This document shows positions 1-8,184 of a DNA stretch of 64,000 nucleotides, one piece after another. The notes under the pieces are model-generated. The model was not told where the DNA came from and made no database searches. It was given only the letters and a program-made list of their open reading frames with translations. Where the stretch lies: positions 1-64,000 of the forward strand of contig JAHBVY010000004.1 in NCBI GenBank assembly GCA_019637265.1, given 5' to 3'. Position 1 is the stretch's first letter, and every line of letters starts with the position of its first letter. This DNA is from Polyangiaceae bacterium (GTDB taxonomy: Bacteria; Myxococcota_A; Polyangia; Polyangiales; Polyangiaceae). Made by a program: the position numbers and the translations under genes.

Positions 1-418
1 AAAACGCCTGAGGCTCGGCTACTTCTGGCGGGACCGGGGTTTCGAGCCAGAATAGCGCCATATCGCGAGACCTGGACTTCGACGAGCACTCAGAGTTGGT
101 CCAGGCGTCCCCTGCGCGATCGATACGATTGACCCTAAAGGTGCCAGGCGCAGGCGCTTGCGGCAGGTAGACGATGGGGGTTACTTCAAGGTTCTCAACG
201 CAATGCCCCGCCGAAAGCACGACGTTCGGTCCGATCAGCGTTCCACTGCAGTCTGGACCTCGAAGCTGACCCACGGCCGAGATGAACCCGGTCGTCGAGG
301 TCGTGTCCTCAGTCACGTCCCCTGCCAACGGCTGGGAGGCCGAGGTCAGTTGGTCCTGATCCGCATCGCTCGCTGGTTGCGTGCAGGCCGCCCCGAGCAG
401 CACCCCCCACGCCCCCAA
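1..418 (-). CDS. Trypsin-like (S1) serine protease lipoprotein, 3' end outside the window
   Basis: The minus strand reads a lipoprotein leader ending in the lipobox LGAAC (Cys codon at 383-385), then a short linker, then CSGTLIGPNVVLSAGHC, the classic S1 motif holding the catalytic His and its disulphide Cys. Further on comes DMALFWLETPV, which matches the trypsin block with the catalytic Asp. The Ser block (GDSGG) would lie beyond the left edge, so the gene is incomplete here. No ATG is available upstream in this frame; TTG at 416-418 is my best start because it places a hydrophobic stretch just before the lipobox, but a start further upstream is possible. Expected to be a surface-anchored or secreted protease. 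The family is clear; the exact start is not. Confidence 0.72.
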   Translation of the reverse strand, partial: MGAWGVLLGAACTQPASDADQDQLTSASQPLAGDVTEDTTSTTGFISAVGQLRGPDCSGTLIGPNVVLSAGHCVENLEVTPIVYLPQAPAPGTFRVNRIDRAGDAWTNSECSSKSRSRDMALFWLETPVPPEVAEPQAF

Positions 419-686
419 CCAGCACCCATCGCCCCGCCATGCTCGCCATGGAACCTCGGTACCACAACGCCACCGATCCCGTCCACACAAAAGAAGCCTG
501 CCTGCTCAAATGGTGAGACCAGTCATGTTTTCTCGCAAATTCGCAGGCTACGCAGTGGCTCGAGGGCCGTGATTGGTCAGCATGGCATGCGACCGACTGC
601 CACGCGGGGGCATGCTAGACTCCGGGCACCGGATACGGAAGCCGCACTCAGCAGCATGAACGCCGCCGAGCACAGGGAACCAATTC

Positions 687-1220
687 ATGACCGCGTCAAC
701 TCACACGGGCCACCTACGCCGCGGCAGACTCCCGCCGCGGGCTCGGGCGCGTGGTTGGGCTCTCATGGTCAGTATCAGTGCCTGCATGGTGCTCCTGTCG
801 ACCCACGGCGCCGCCGAAGAGACCAAAGCGCGGTCACCTTGGCGCGCGGAGCTTCAGCTACATGGGGCGTGGATCCCTGGCGGTTACGAGCTGCAGCACG
901 GCAGGGGCATTGGGCTCGCGGCGCGGTTCCACGGTTTTGAAGCAGGCCCTGAGCTGTGGTGGTATCGACTAGCGCTCGAAGACGAGCTGGAGGGCGAACG
1001 ACACGCCTATCACGCCACGATGTTCGTGCCGCTGCGGGTGGGTTATCAGCATCGGTTCAGTGACCTGCCCATTGCGGTGGGGGCAGCGGCGAGCATGGGC
1101 CTCGTCAGCGGTGGCCACCTCGACACGGCCACCTGCACCAAGACCCACTACATGGGTTGGATGCCGGGGCTGCGCGGGTTCGTCGGGGTCGATCTAGACC
1201 ACGTGATGGTGGGGCCATAG
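687..1220 (+). CDS. Outer-membrane beta-barrel-like protein, ended by an in-frame TAG
   Basis: The protein has 177 residues: a basic N-terminus, a hydrophobic segment (about residues 25-43) with a plausible signal-peptide cleavage near HGAAEE, and alternating aromatic/polar stretches (ELQLHGAWIPGGYELQ, AGPELWWYRLALEDE, FVPLRVGYQHRF) typical of outer-membrane barrels. Translation stops at TAG 1218-1220, but the same frame stays open for 57 more codons to TGA 1392-1394 and that stretch again looks barrel-like. The gene may therefore be interrupted by a nonsense mutation. No family could be named. A short degenerate copy of two of its segments follows at 1411-1476. Its 3' end converges on the kinase gene. 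Confidence 0.6.
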   Translation: MTASTHTGHLRRGRLPPRARARGWALMVSISACMVLLSTHGAAEETKARSPWRAELQLHGAWIPGGYELQHGRGIGLAARFHGFEAGPELWWYRLALEDELEGERHAYHATMFVPLRVGYQHRFSDLPIAVGAAASMGLVSGGHLDTATCTKTHYMGWMPGLRGFVGVDLDHVMVGP

Positions 1221-1394
1221 TATGCGGGGTACAACCAAGGTCCCCAAGCCCACCCTGAAGGCTGCGATGTGGGCGCGCCCGATCCAGCCGAACGCCGAGT
1301 CTACCCGAGCAGGCTACCCCTCGAGCTTCAGCTCGGCCTGCGCAAACACCGAGCGCGCCAACCAGGACACGTGAGCTTCGAGAAGTATTGGTGA
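1221..1394 (+). pseudogene. In-frame continuation of the barrel gene beyond its TAG stop
   Basis: After TAG 1218-1220 the same frame reads YAGYNQGPQAHPEG, then LPLELQLGLRKH, and ends GHVSFEKYW before TGA 1392-1394. The alternating pattern and the aromatic C-terminal residue are what the missing last strands of an outer-membrane barrel would look like. I infer a recent nonsense mutation rather than recoding; nothing nearby suggests stop-codon suppression. Confidence 0.45.
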
Positions 1395-1410
1395 GTGGCG
1401 CTGACTGTGG

Positions 1411-1476
1411 GAGACTCCCGTCGCGGGCTCCGGCGCGCGGTAGACCTACCACGCCACGGTGTTCGTACCGCTCTGG
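1411..1476 (+). repeat. Degenerate partial copy of the upstream barrel gene
   Basis: Bases 1411-1440 resemble 724-753 (the signal-peptide coding part) and 1444-1476 resemble 1005-1037 (coding for YHATMFVPLR). The two pieces are about 250 bases apart in the gene but adjacent here, so this looks like the remnant of a second copy with an internal deletion. Confidence 0.5.
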
Positions 1477-1482
1477 TAGGTC
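1443..1482. terminator. Inverted repeat downstream of the kinase gene
   Basis: Perfect 9-base arms GACCTACCA (1443-1451) and TGGTAGGTC (1474-1482) flank a 22-base loop, 11 bases beyond the stop codon of the minus-strand kinase gene and between convergent genes. A terminator role is inferred from position; there is no clear T-run. Confidence 0.35.
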
Positions 1483-1493
1483 AGTGAGGCCGC

Positions 1494-2741
1494 TCAACTT
1501 GCGGAAGCGTCGGAGCTGGCCATCAGCCCGACATAGGCCACGATCTCCTTGGACGCGGCCTCCGGGAGGGAGAGAAACTCGACGCCGAGCGCGCGCTTCC
1601 CGTGATGCAACTTCACCCAGCGAGTGATCGCCTCGACCACCAGGACACGCCCCGAGATGGGGAGCGGGAGCTTCACCTGCACGCGTTGGTCAGCTGAACA
1701 GTCCGCCGCGCCCAAGATGAGCGCGCCGCCCTCCGAGAGGTCGATGGTTCGACCGTCTACCGTACCCTCCGCGGTAACGATTCGCACTGGCGTGACGTAG
1801 GGAGCGCGCACGAAGCGTCGCCGACCGGTCGCGCCCTCCTGGCCACTGAGCAGGCTGAGCGACTCGAGCGGACCTGTGGCCTCCAAGCACGCGCGAGCGA
1901 ACTCACCCGGGGTGTCGTAGCGCGCCGAAGGGTCACTCTGCATCGCGCGGAGGACGACGGCCTCCAGCGCGAGGGCGCCACCCGGGAGCTCGCGAGGGAA
2001 GCGCGCTGGGGCGGCGCCCTGCGTCACCCGCGCCATGATGGAGATCGCCGTCCCTGTGAAGGGCAGCTGCCCGGTCAACGCTTCATACAAAAGCACCCCC
2101 ATGGCGTAGACGTCGCTCCGGGCGTCTGCGTCACCGGACCAGCACTCGGGCGATATATACTCCACCGTCCCAATGACCTGTCCTGGCGTGGTGAGCCGCT
2201 GGAGGTCGACGAACGCCTCACCTGCAACCTGCGCGATCCCAAAGTCAATTAGCTTGACGACCTCTGCGCCACCCACCATCGTGACAATCAGGTTGGATGG
2301 CTTCACGTCCCGGTGAATCACCTGCTGGCGATGTGCGGCCCCCAGCGCCTGGCTAAGCTGGACGGCGAGCGCCACCGCCTGAGGTGGCGCCAGCCGACCT
2401 CGGGCGGCGATGAGGCTCTCGAGGGACCGCCCCACGACCTTCTCGAGCACGAGGTAGACGCCATGCGTCGCGCAGCGGCCCGCGTCGTGGATGAGCACCA
2501 CGTTCGGGTGCTTCAAGGCGGCGATGACGCGGCCCTCACGCCGCAGCCGCTCGACCGAGGAGTCGACGTCGCGCGAAGGCCCAAGCAGCAGCTTGATGGC
2601 GACGCTCGCCCCCGTCACCAGGTGCTCAGCATCGAACACAGCAGCGGTTCCCCCCCGAGCGATTGGAGATTTGATGAGGTACCGGCCGTCGACGACCTGA
2701 CCAGGCTCCGGGACGACCCAATGTGCGAAAGGGCTAGGCAT
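1494..2741 (-). CDS. Ser/Thr protein kinase fused to a C-terminal PilZ domain
   Basis: The 415-residue protein starts at ATG 2741 (MPSPFAHW); the frame is open further upstream, but that part overlaps the histidine kinase gene. The kinase domain spans about residues 20-290: Gly loop IARGGTAAV, VAIK (Lys50), HRDVKPSN (143-150), DFG (166-168) and SPE (197-199), all intact. About residues 305-405 form a PilZ domain with RRFVR (308-312) and DLSEGG (334-339), the two c-di-GMP-binding motifs. No membrane segment is seen, so it is probably cytoplasmic. Inference: c-di-GMP binding at PilZ modulates the kinase. It follows a histidine kinase and a REC-EAL phosphodiesterase on the same strand, which fits c-di-GMP signalling. 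Confidence 0.9.
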   Translation of the reverse strand: MPSPFAHWVVPEPGQVVDGRYLIKSPIARGGTAAVFDAEHLVTGASVAIKLLLGPSRDVDSSVERLRREGRVIAALKHPNVVLIHDAGRCATHGVYLVLEKVVGRSLESLIAARGRLAPPQAVALAVQLSQALGAAHRQQVIHRDVKPSNLIVTMVGGAEVVKLIDFGIAQVAGEAFVDLQRLTTPGQVIGTVEYISPECWSGDADARSDVYAMGVLLYEALTGQLPFTGTAISIMARVTQGAAPARFPRELPGGALALEAVVLRAMQSDPSARYDTPGEFARACLEATGPLESLSLLSGQEGATGRRRFVRAPYVTPVRIVTAEGTVDGRTIDLSEGGALILGAADCSADQRVQVKLPLPISGRVLVVEAITRWVKLHHGKRALGVEFLSLPEAASKEIVAYVGLMASSDASAS

Positions 2742-2772
2742 GAAGGGGGTACTCCTCGAGGTGACAACGGCG

Positions 2773-4842
2773 CTATTCGAGCGCTGCGTCGAGGACCTCA
2801 CGAACTTTGCGCTTGAGCTCGACCGGCGCGACGGGCTTCTGGAGAAAGACCGCACCCTGCGGGATTCCGTGTTCAGAGCTCGCGAGATCCGAGTACCCCG
2901 ACATGAAGATCACTGGGACCCCGGGCCTGTGCTCGTGGATCATCGCGACCATCTCTGGACCGCCGTACTCAGGCATCACGATGTCGGTAAGGATGAGCGC
3001 AAACGGTTCCCCTTCGCGCGCGATACGCAGGGCCTCTGCCACACTCGCCGGCGTGATCACACGGTAGCCATCGCGCGTGAGGATGGCGCTCACGGCAGCG
3101 CGGACTAGATCTTCATCCTCCAATAGCAGGATCGCTTCCTGATCACGGGCGCCTCGATGCTCCGGGTGTGAGATCTTGGGACGAGCCGCCACCTGCACGG
3201 AGGGCAGCACTGGAAGGTAAATCTTGAACGTCGTCCCCCTCCCCTCCTCACTGTAGACCCAGATGTGCCCCCCAGCACGCTTGACGTTGGCGTAGACCAT
3301 CGAGAGCCCCAGCCCCGTCCCCTTACCAGCCTCCTTGGTAGTGAAGAAGGGCTCGAAGATGCGCGAGATGAGCTCCTTCTCGATACCAACACCGGTATCA
3401 CTGACCGCGATGAGGACGTAGTCCCCTGGCGCCACGTTATAGTGATCTTCAGCGTAGCTCTCGTTGAGCTCGATCCAGGAGGTCTCGAGGATCAGCCGAC
3501 CACCCCTCGGCATCGCATCGCGCGCATTGACCACGAGGTTGACGATGGCCTGTTCAATCTGGCTACGATCCGCCAACACGCGCGCGCCCGAGGAGAAGTG
3601 CGTGGCTAGCCGGATATTCTCACCGATGAGTCGACCGAGCATCTTCTCAAGCTCGCTGAGGGTCTCGTCGACGTCGATGGGCTCAGGGTTCGCGAGCTGC
3701 TGTCGGCTGAACGTGAGGAGCTGGCGTGTGAGCGCGGTAGCCTGATTGGCGGCGCTCAGCACTTGGGAGAGGTCGTCGTGGCGCGGGTCATCGACAGGAA
3801 GATCGCCCAGCACCATGTCAGTGAACGCGATGATCACCGACAGCATGTTGTTGAAGTCGTGGGCGACACCACCAGCGAGTCGACCGACCGCTTCCATCTT
3901 TTGAGCGTGATGGAGCTGCCGCTCACTCTGCTCGAGTGCTTCGAGGGCATCACGATGAGCCAGCACCTCGCGCTCGAGCTCCTGATTGATGAGCGCTAGC
4001 GCTCGCGTCCGCTCGGCGACACGCTCTTCGACGATCTCGAAGGCCTCCTGCGTGAGCCGCTCCGCCTCACGTCGCCGACGGAGGTCGAGCATGGTGCTGC
4101 GGCTCCTCAAGTAGCCCCCGCGCTCATCATGGAGCACCGTGCTACTCACGAGGACTGGCAAGAGCGAACCATCATTGCGGACCAGGTCGAACTCGAGATC
4201 ATCGACGAAGCCACGCTCTTTGAAGAGCGGGAACTGACGCTCGAACTGGGCGCGGCCCTCCGGTATGAGCAGATCGGGGAACCGGCGGCGCCCAACTAGC
4301 TCGCTCCGAGTATACCCTAACCAACCGAGCGCCGTGTCATTGATGCGTAAAAACACCCCGTCCGCGTCGAGCGAGTAGTGTCCGATGGGAGAGCGCTCGT
4401 AGAGGTCCTCGAGCTCCTTGGCCGTAGCATCGAGCTCAGCCTGAATACGCCGCGCCTCCGTGATGTCCTCCGCGACCACCGCGATCTTCCCCACGTCGAT
4501 GGAGAGGACACGCACCGAAAACGTGTGGCTGAGATCGTCGTCGACGATCGTCTCGAGCTCCAATGAACCTGGGCCAGCGAGCGAGCGCGTGCCGAACTTC
4601 TCACGCCAGGACCTCGCGAACTGTGGGAGGACCTCGTTCGGGGTCTCCCCGACGCGGGTCACGAGATCCACCCCGAAGAGATCGCTCGCCGCTTGGTTCC
4701 CCCAACAGAGGGTGTAGCGCGCCCCCCCCCCATCGGGCTGCACTTGCTCCCAGATGGTGACCGCGAGGGGGATATCCTCAACAATCTGTCGGCTGAAACG
4801 CGAAACGTCGACTCGCGTCGTGCCGGCCCAACGTCTGGGCAC
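2773..4842 (-). CDS. Hybrid sensor histidine kinase (PAS-PAS-HisKA-HATPase-REC)
   Basis: The 689-residue protein begins with a GTG at 4840-4842, directly after the TGA of the upstream REC-EAL gene, so the two are translationally linked. Order: PAS-like region (about 20-130), second PAS (about 145-255), coiled-coil linker, HisKA with H-box GGVAHDFNNM (His328), HATPase with NLVVNARDAM, SDTGVGI, FEPFFTTK and GTGLGL, then a receiver domain (about 570-685) with acidic pocket LEDED and phospho-acceptor Asp620 in LTDIVMPEYGG. No transmembrane segment, so a cytoplasmic sensor. Phosphate probably moves from His328 to Asp620 and/or to the neighbouring REC-EAL protein. The ligand of the PAS domains cannot be read from the sequence. 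Confidence 0.92.
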   Translation of the reverse strand: MPRRWAGTTRVDVSRFSRQIVEDIPLAVTIWEQVQPDGGGARYTLCWGNQAASDLFGVDLVTRVGETPNEVLPQFARSWREKFGTRSLAGPGSLELETIVDDDLSHTFSVRVLSIDVGKIAVVAEDITEARRIQAELDATAKELEDLYERSPIGHYSLDADGVFLRINDTALGWLGYTRSELVGRRRFPDLLIPEGRAQFERQFPLFKERGFVDDLEFDLVRNDGSLLPVLVSSTVLHDERGGYLRSRSTMLDLRRRREAERLTQEAFEIVEERVAERTRALALINQELEREVLAHRDALEALEQSERQLHHAQKMEAVGRLAGGVAHDFNNMLSVIIAFTDMVLGDLPVDDPRHDDLSQVLSAANQATALTRQLLTFSRQQLANPEPIDVDETLSELEKMLGRLIGENIRLATHFSSGARVLADRSQIEQAIVNLVVNARDAMPRGGRLILETSWIELNESYAEDHYNVAPGDYVLIAVSDTGVGIEKELISRIFEPFFTTKEAGKGTGLGLSMVYANVKRAGGHIWVYSEEGRGTTFKIYLPVLPSVQVAARPKISHPEHRGARDQEAILLLEDEDLVRAAVSAILTRDGYRVITPASVAEALRIAREGEPFALILTDIVMPEYGGPEMVAMIHEHRPGVPVIFMSGYSDLASSEHGIPQGAVFLQKPVAPVELKRKVREVLDAALE

Positions 4843-6003
4843 TCAACCGCCCCACACAGCGCTGGGGAAGGGCGCCGCAGGCTTCGCGAACAAGTAGCCC
4901 TGAAGGTGCGTGCACTGGAGCTCGAGCAGCTTGTCTCGCTCCCCTACGGTCTCCACCCCCTCTCCCACGATCTCGATGCCCATGGAGCGACCGAGCTCCG
5001 CGAGAGCCTGCACGACCCTCTGTTTGACCGGATCGGCGTCGATGCCACGGACGAGGGACATATCAATCTTGATGAGATCAGGGCAAACCGACGCGAAATA
5101 GCTGAGACCAGCGTACCCGGCTCCCAAGTCGTCGACCGCGATGCGATAGCCAAGCCCACGCAGATCGGCGAGGCGGCCCTCCAACCCCGAGACGCCTTCG
5201 AGGGAGGAGCGCTCCGTGAGCTCGAGGATGATGCGTGAGGCATATGCAGAGAGCGGCGCCGATCGGTCGAAGAGCTCGGTGTCAGCCAAATCCGCGGGGT
5301 GCACGTTGACGAAGAAGCAGGGGCCGCGCGGGGCCTCGGCGATCGCGCGCGCCGCGCGTTCACGCACCACACGCCCCAATCGATGCAAGTATCCCAGCTT
5401 CTCGGCAGCGTCCAGCACGGCACCTGGGTGCGGGAGGGATGGTTCACGTGAGCGCATCAACGCCTCGAAGCCGAACGTCTCCCCGCTCGCAGCCGAGAGA
5501 ATGGGCTGAAAAGCGATCCACAGCGAGTCGAGCGCAGCCTGAAAGCTCAGCTCCAGCGCTTCACGGTGACGGAGGGGATTGGTCGCGCGCGCAAGGGACC
5601 GCGCGTGGAGGGCGTCTCGCACCGCGCGGGTGAGCGCCGAGGGCTGAATCGGCTTCAGGAGGTAACGGAAAGCCCCCAACTCGACCGCCGAGGCGGCGCT
5701 GTCGACGCTGGGTTGCCCCGTGAGGAACAGCACCGGCAGGTCTCGATCGCGAACGCGGACCTCGCGCATCAAATCGATCCCACTTTGCCCGGGCATCGAC
5801 AGGTCCGTGAGTATCAGATCGAACTCGCCCTCGCTGAGCTGGTCGAGCGCCTCACCAGGCGCGCCCACCGTGACCACCTGATGCCCGGCGCGCGTCAGGA
5901 CTCGCTCGAGCATCTGCCGAACCAAGGACTCATCGTCGACGACGAGGACGCGCCCGACGATGGCGTCGGTCCCCTCAAAAGATCCCCCGTTGGGCTGGTG
6001 CAT
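4843..6003 (-). CDS. Response regulator with EAL c-di-GMP phosphodiesterase domain
   Basis: ATG 6003 (MHQPNGG) is preferred because GAGGTG lies just upstream. The REC domain (about 15-130) has VVDDE and phospho-acceptor Asp in LTDLSMPG; the EAL domain fills about 150-380. The catalytic signature looks complete: FEAL, FVNVHP, LELTER, VDDLGAGY, IKID, GEGVET and LQGY, so hydrolysis of c-di-GMP to pGpG is expected. First gene of a run with the hybrid histidine kinase (adjacent) and kinase-PilZ. It closely resembles the protein encoded at 16857-17987 in domain order and motifs, so the two are likely paralogues. Confidence 0.92.
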   Translation of the reverse strand: MHQPNGGSFEGTDAIVGRVLVVDDESLVRQMLERVLTRAGHQVVTVGAPGEALDQLSEGEFDLILTDLSMPGQSGIDLMREVRVRDRDLPVLFLTGQPSVDSAASAVELGAFRYLLKPIQPSALTRAVRDALHARSLARATNPLRHREALELSFQAALDSLWIAFQPILSAASGETFGFEALMRSREPSLPHPGAVLDAAEKLGYLHRLGRVVRERAARAIAEAPRGPCFFVNVHPADLADTELFDRSAPLSAYASRIILELTERSSLEGVSGLEGRLADLRGLGYRIAVDDLGAGYAGLSYFASVCPDLIKIDMSLVRGIDADPVKQRVVQALAELGRSMGIEIVGEGVETVGERDKLLELQCTHLQGYLFAKPAAPFPSAVWGG

Positions 6004-6240
6004 ACCCACCTCCCCTTTGGCTCTAGTTGGCTAGTCCGCGTTGGCCGCGGCTTTGGTGAACCGTCAACGTAACCCACCACTCCCGAGCGTGTCAACCACT
6101 TTGAGACACCCGAGGCAGCCGTGTTGCTACGCGGGAACCATCCTGGCACAGCGGAGCCCTCCGCGACCCGCCCATTGGCCTCCCCAGTTCAGCCCCGACG
6201 GATCTAGCTACGCTGTTACGAGGCCGCATTGATGCCGCTA

Positions 6241-6329
6241 CGCTGCCGCACCTGCCGCACCTGACGCACCTGACGCACCTGACGCTACACTGCCGCACCT
6301 GCCGCACCTGACGCGCCTGCTGCGGCCTA
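6241..6329. repeat. Short 9-base tandem repeat array
   Basis: Units of CCGCACCTG and ACGCACCTG follow one another about nine times, interrupted once by ACGCTACACTG. The array sits in the 410-base gap between the REC-EAL gene (start 6003) and the lipoprotein gene ending at 6413; I see no gene in that gap. Confidence 0.7.
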
Positions 6330-6412
6330 GCACCCACCAGTCCACCTGACGCTGGGCGCCATGACGCTCCCCCGAATCGCAGCCAGAGCATCGCGGCCGG
6401 CATCCCGGGCGC

Positions 6413-6862
6413 CTACGGCACGTTGGCGACGATGAGCTCTACCCCTACGCCCATCGCCACGCAGTAGGCGCGTTCACCGGGAGGCAGCCCAGCCAAGCAG
6501 GCCTTCTTCAACGCATCCTCCGGTCCAGCACCGGCGATCCGTTGGTCGAGTCGCTCGGCGCTGGGGCAGCCCGATACGCATTCCAAGGTCGCCTCCGAAC
6601 AGCGGTCCGTCTCGCTGCCGATCTGAACGCCGTTGAACATGCCAGTGCTCCGGCAGCCGTCGCCCTCACCGACGCACGCATCCGCGCAGGCGTTACCCGA
6701 AGCGGTGATGCGCGCCACACGTAGATCGTAGTCCGCGCTCATCCCGCCCGCCTGAGCGATGGTGTTGCCGAGCTCCGTGCCGCAGCCCCCGAACACCACT
6801 CCCCAAAGCACGGTCGCGACGAAGCCGCCCACGACCACCCCCTTGCTCTTAATTTTTTCCAT
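6413..6862 (-). CDS. Cys-rich lipoprotein of unknown function
   Basis: 149 residues. The start MEKIKSKGVVVGGF gives a basic n-region, a hydrophobic core and the lipobox VFGGC (Cys at about 27), so a lipid-anchored envelope protein. The mature part carries six further Cys in a regular spacing (ACADACVGEGDGC, DRC, LECVSGC, KKAC, YC), which suggests disulphides in the periplasm or at the surface. The ATG lies in an AT-rich stretch unlike its surroundings. I do not recognise a family. The gene stands alone, with a palindrome-rich gap upstream. Confidence 0.7.
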   Translation of the reverse strand: MEKIKSKGVVVGGFVATVLWGVVFGGCGTELGNTIAQAGGMSADYDLRVARITASGNACADACVGEGDGCRSTGMFNGVQIGSETDRCSEATLECVSGCPSAERLDQRIAGAGPEDALKKACLAGLPPGERAYCVAMGVGVELIVANVP

Positions 6863-7003
6863 ACATATACGGCTAGCACGGCCGCGCGCGCTCGATCAAG
6901 GACGAGCTATCAGTACACCTCACTCAACGTGCTAGTCGTTGAGCGACACCTCTGTCGAAAAGCGCCAGCACATGCTATTTGGCGCGATCGCAGGGTGTTG
7001 ACT

Positions 7004-7035
7004 AGGACGACGAACGGTTTACCGTTTGTCGTCCT
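7004..7035. promoter_or_regulatory. 32-base near-perfect palindrome
   Basis: Arms AGGACGACGAACGGT (7004-7018) and ACCGTTTGTCGTCCT (7021-7035) pair with one mismatch around a TT centre. The left arm and core recur at 39334-39355. It could be a terminator-type hairpin or an operator for a dimeric regulator; its position about 140 bases upstream of the lipoprotein start allows either. Confidence 0.6.
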
Positions 7036-7082
7036 CAAATCAGCAACTTTCGCTGTGTGAAGGGAAGCAGCGTCGAGCAGAG

Positions 7083-7132
7083 GACCAGGGAAACCGGGCC
7101 CTCGCCCCGCATGGGGGGCGGTTTACCTGGTC
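7083..7132. promoter_or_regulatory. Long two-part inverted repeat
   Basis: Outer arms GACCAGGGAAACCG and CGGTTTACCTGGTC pair with one mismatch, and an inner CGCCCC/GGGGCG stem lies between them. It contains the same GGTTTACC core as the palindrome at 7004-7035. The gap 6863-7322 holds no gene that I can support; these two structures are its only clear contents. Confidence 0.5.
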
Positions 7133-7322
7133 CGTCTGGCGGCAAACTGATCGCCGCTCTAGGCGCGGCCTCACCGCCGACGCGCGGGGCGGTGCAGGCA
7201 AACCCCCTCCCCTACCCGCGCTGACTCACGAGCTCACGCAGGCTCGTGCGCTGCGACGGGGTGACCCCCAACACGCTCAGTCACCTGACGAGGGTGCCCA
7301 TCACGGCACGTACCCTGACGAG

Positions 7323-8138
7323 CTACTCGCACACCGGCAACTGCTCGCCGCCGGGCACCACCGTGGCGTCCACCAAAGGCACGTTGTGATGCACCACTTG
7401 GTGGCCGTAAACGTCGGTCAGGCGGAAGGTGAAGGGGCCTGGCCCGAGGCCGCTCGTGGCCACGAAGTAGTTGTAATTCTCCCGCGGAACCTCTCGAAGC
7501 GGGCCGTCGCCTTCAGCCGCTTCGAAGCGCGCGATGCCGTGGCGGTGGCCGCGCACTTGAATACCCACCCACCACTGACTACTCCCCTCTTTGTAGCGAT
7601 AGCTGATGGTATTGGGCACTTCACAGGGCACGTAACGCCAGGTGATGGGGACGCGCCCGGCGCGCATCTCCGCGATGCGCTCGAACGCCTGCGGGCTGAA
7701 GTCGATGTCACCCGGCTTGCACTCGGGGCAGCGATCCACGATGCGCACGGTGACTGAGCCGTTCGGGCCGCTCGCCTCCGCGCAGCGCCCACACGCCGCG
7801 GAGCCTTGATAGTCAGTCTGATTCATCGCGCCCACCAACATATCGTCAGGTGATGCGTCGAAGCTGCAATTCCCGGTGCCGTCGGCGTCGTAGTAAGTCC
7901 CCTCACCCGTGTGCTCGGGCTCCTCGGAGCACGTCGTCGCTGAGCCGCCTGAACCACCTGAAGCAGCAGAGCCGCCGGAAGCACCCGAACCGCCTGAAGC
8001 AGCAGAGCCGCCTGAGCCCCCAGACGCGCCCGCACCCGCCGCGCCACTCGCACCGGCTGCGCCGCCGAGCCCCGAGCCACCACCGCCGCCGCCGCAGCCG
8101 ACGAGCACCACCACCACCGCCCCGATGAATTGTTTCAC
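7323..8138 (-). CDS. Expansin-like lipoprotein (EXLX type)
   Basis: 271 residues: lipobox VLVGC (Cys15), a Gly/Ser/Ala linker (about 16-70), then an expansin-like double-psi barrel with GEGTYYDADGTGNCSF, MNQTDYQGSAACGRCAE, VRIVDRCPECKPGDIDFS. The Asp of DIDFS is the residue essential in bacterial expansins. The second domain (about 175-271, SSQWWVGIQVRGHRHG) corresponds to the CBM63-type polysaccharide-binding domain. Known members loosen plant cell walls or bind cellulose and peptidoglycan without hydrolysis. The lipid anchor and flexible spacer imply display on the cell surface. It is next to a lipase and an SGNH hydrolase on the same strand, but gaps suggest separate transcription. Confidence 0.88.
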   Translation of the reverse strand: MKQFIGAVVVVLVGCGGGGGGSGLGGAAGASGAAGAGASGGSGGSAASGGSGASGGSAASGGSGGSATTCSEEPEHTGEGTYYDADGTGNCSFDASPDDMLVGAMNQTDYQGSAACGRCAEASGPNGSVTVRIVDRCPECKPGDIDFSPQAFERIAEMRAGRVPITWRYVPCEVPNTISYRYKEGSSQWWVGIQVRGHRHGIARFEAAEGDGPLREVPRENYNYFVATSGLGPGPFTFRLTDVYGHQVVHHNVPLVDATVVPGGEQLPVCE

Positions 8139-8184
8139 CCCCCGAGTATGCCAGGGAACGGCGCCCCGTGCAGCGCCAGCTCGC

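Noticed and set aside
1218-1220. TAG decoded as pyrrolysine or by suppression
   Set aside because: No pyrrolysine genes, suppressor tRNA or special context are visible; a nonsense mutation is simpler.
6241-6329. Possible CRISPR or coding Cys/Arg repeat
   Set aside because: Nine-base units without spacers; the minus-strand peptide is low-complexity only.
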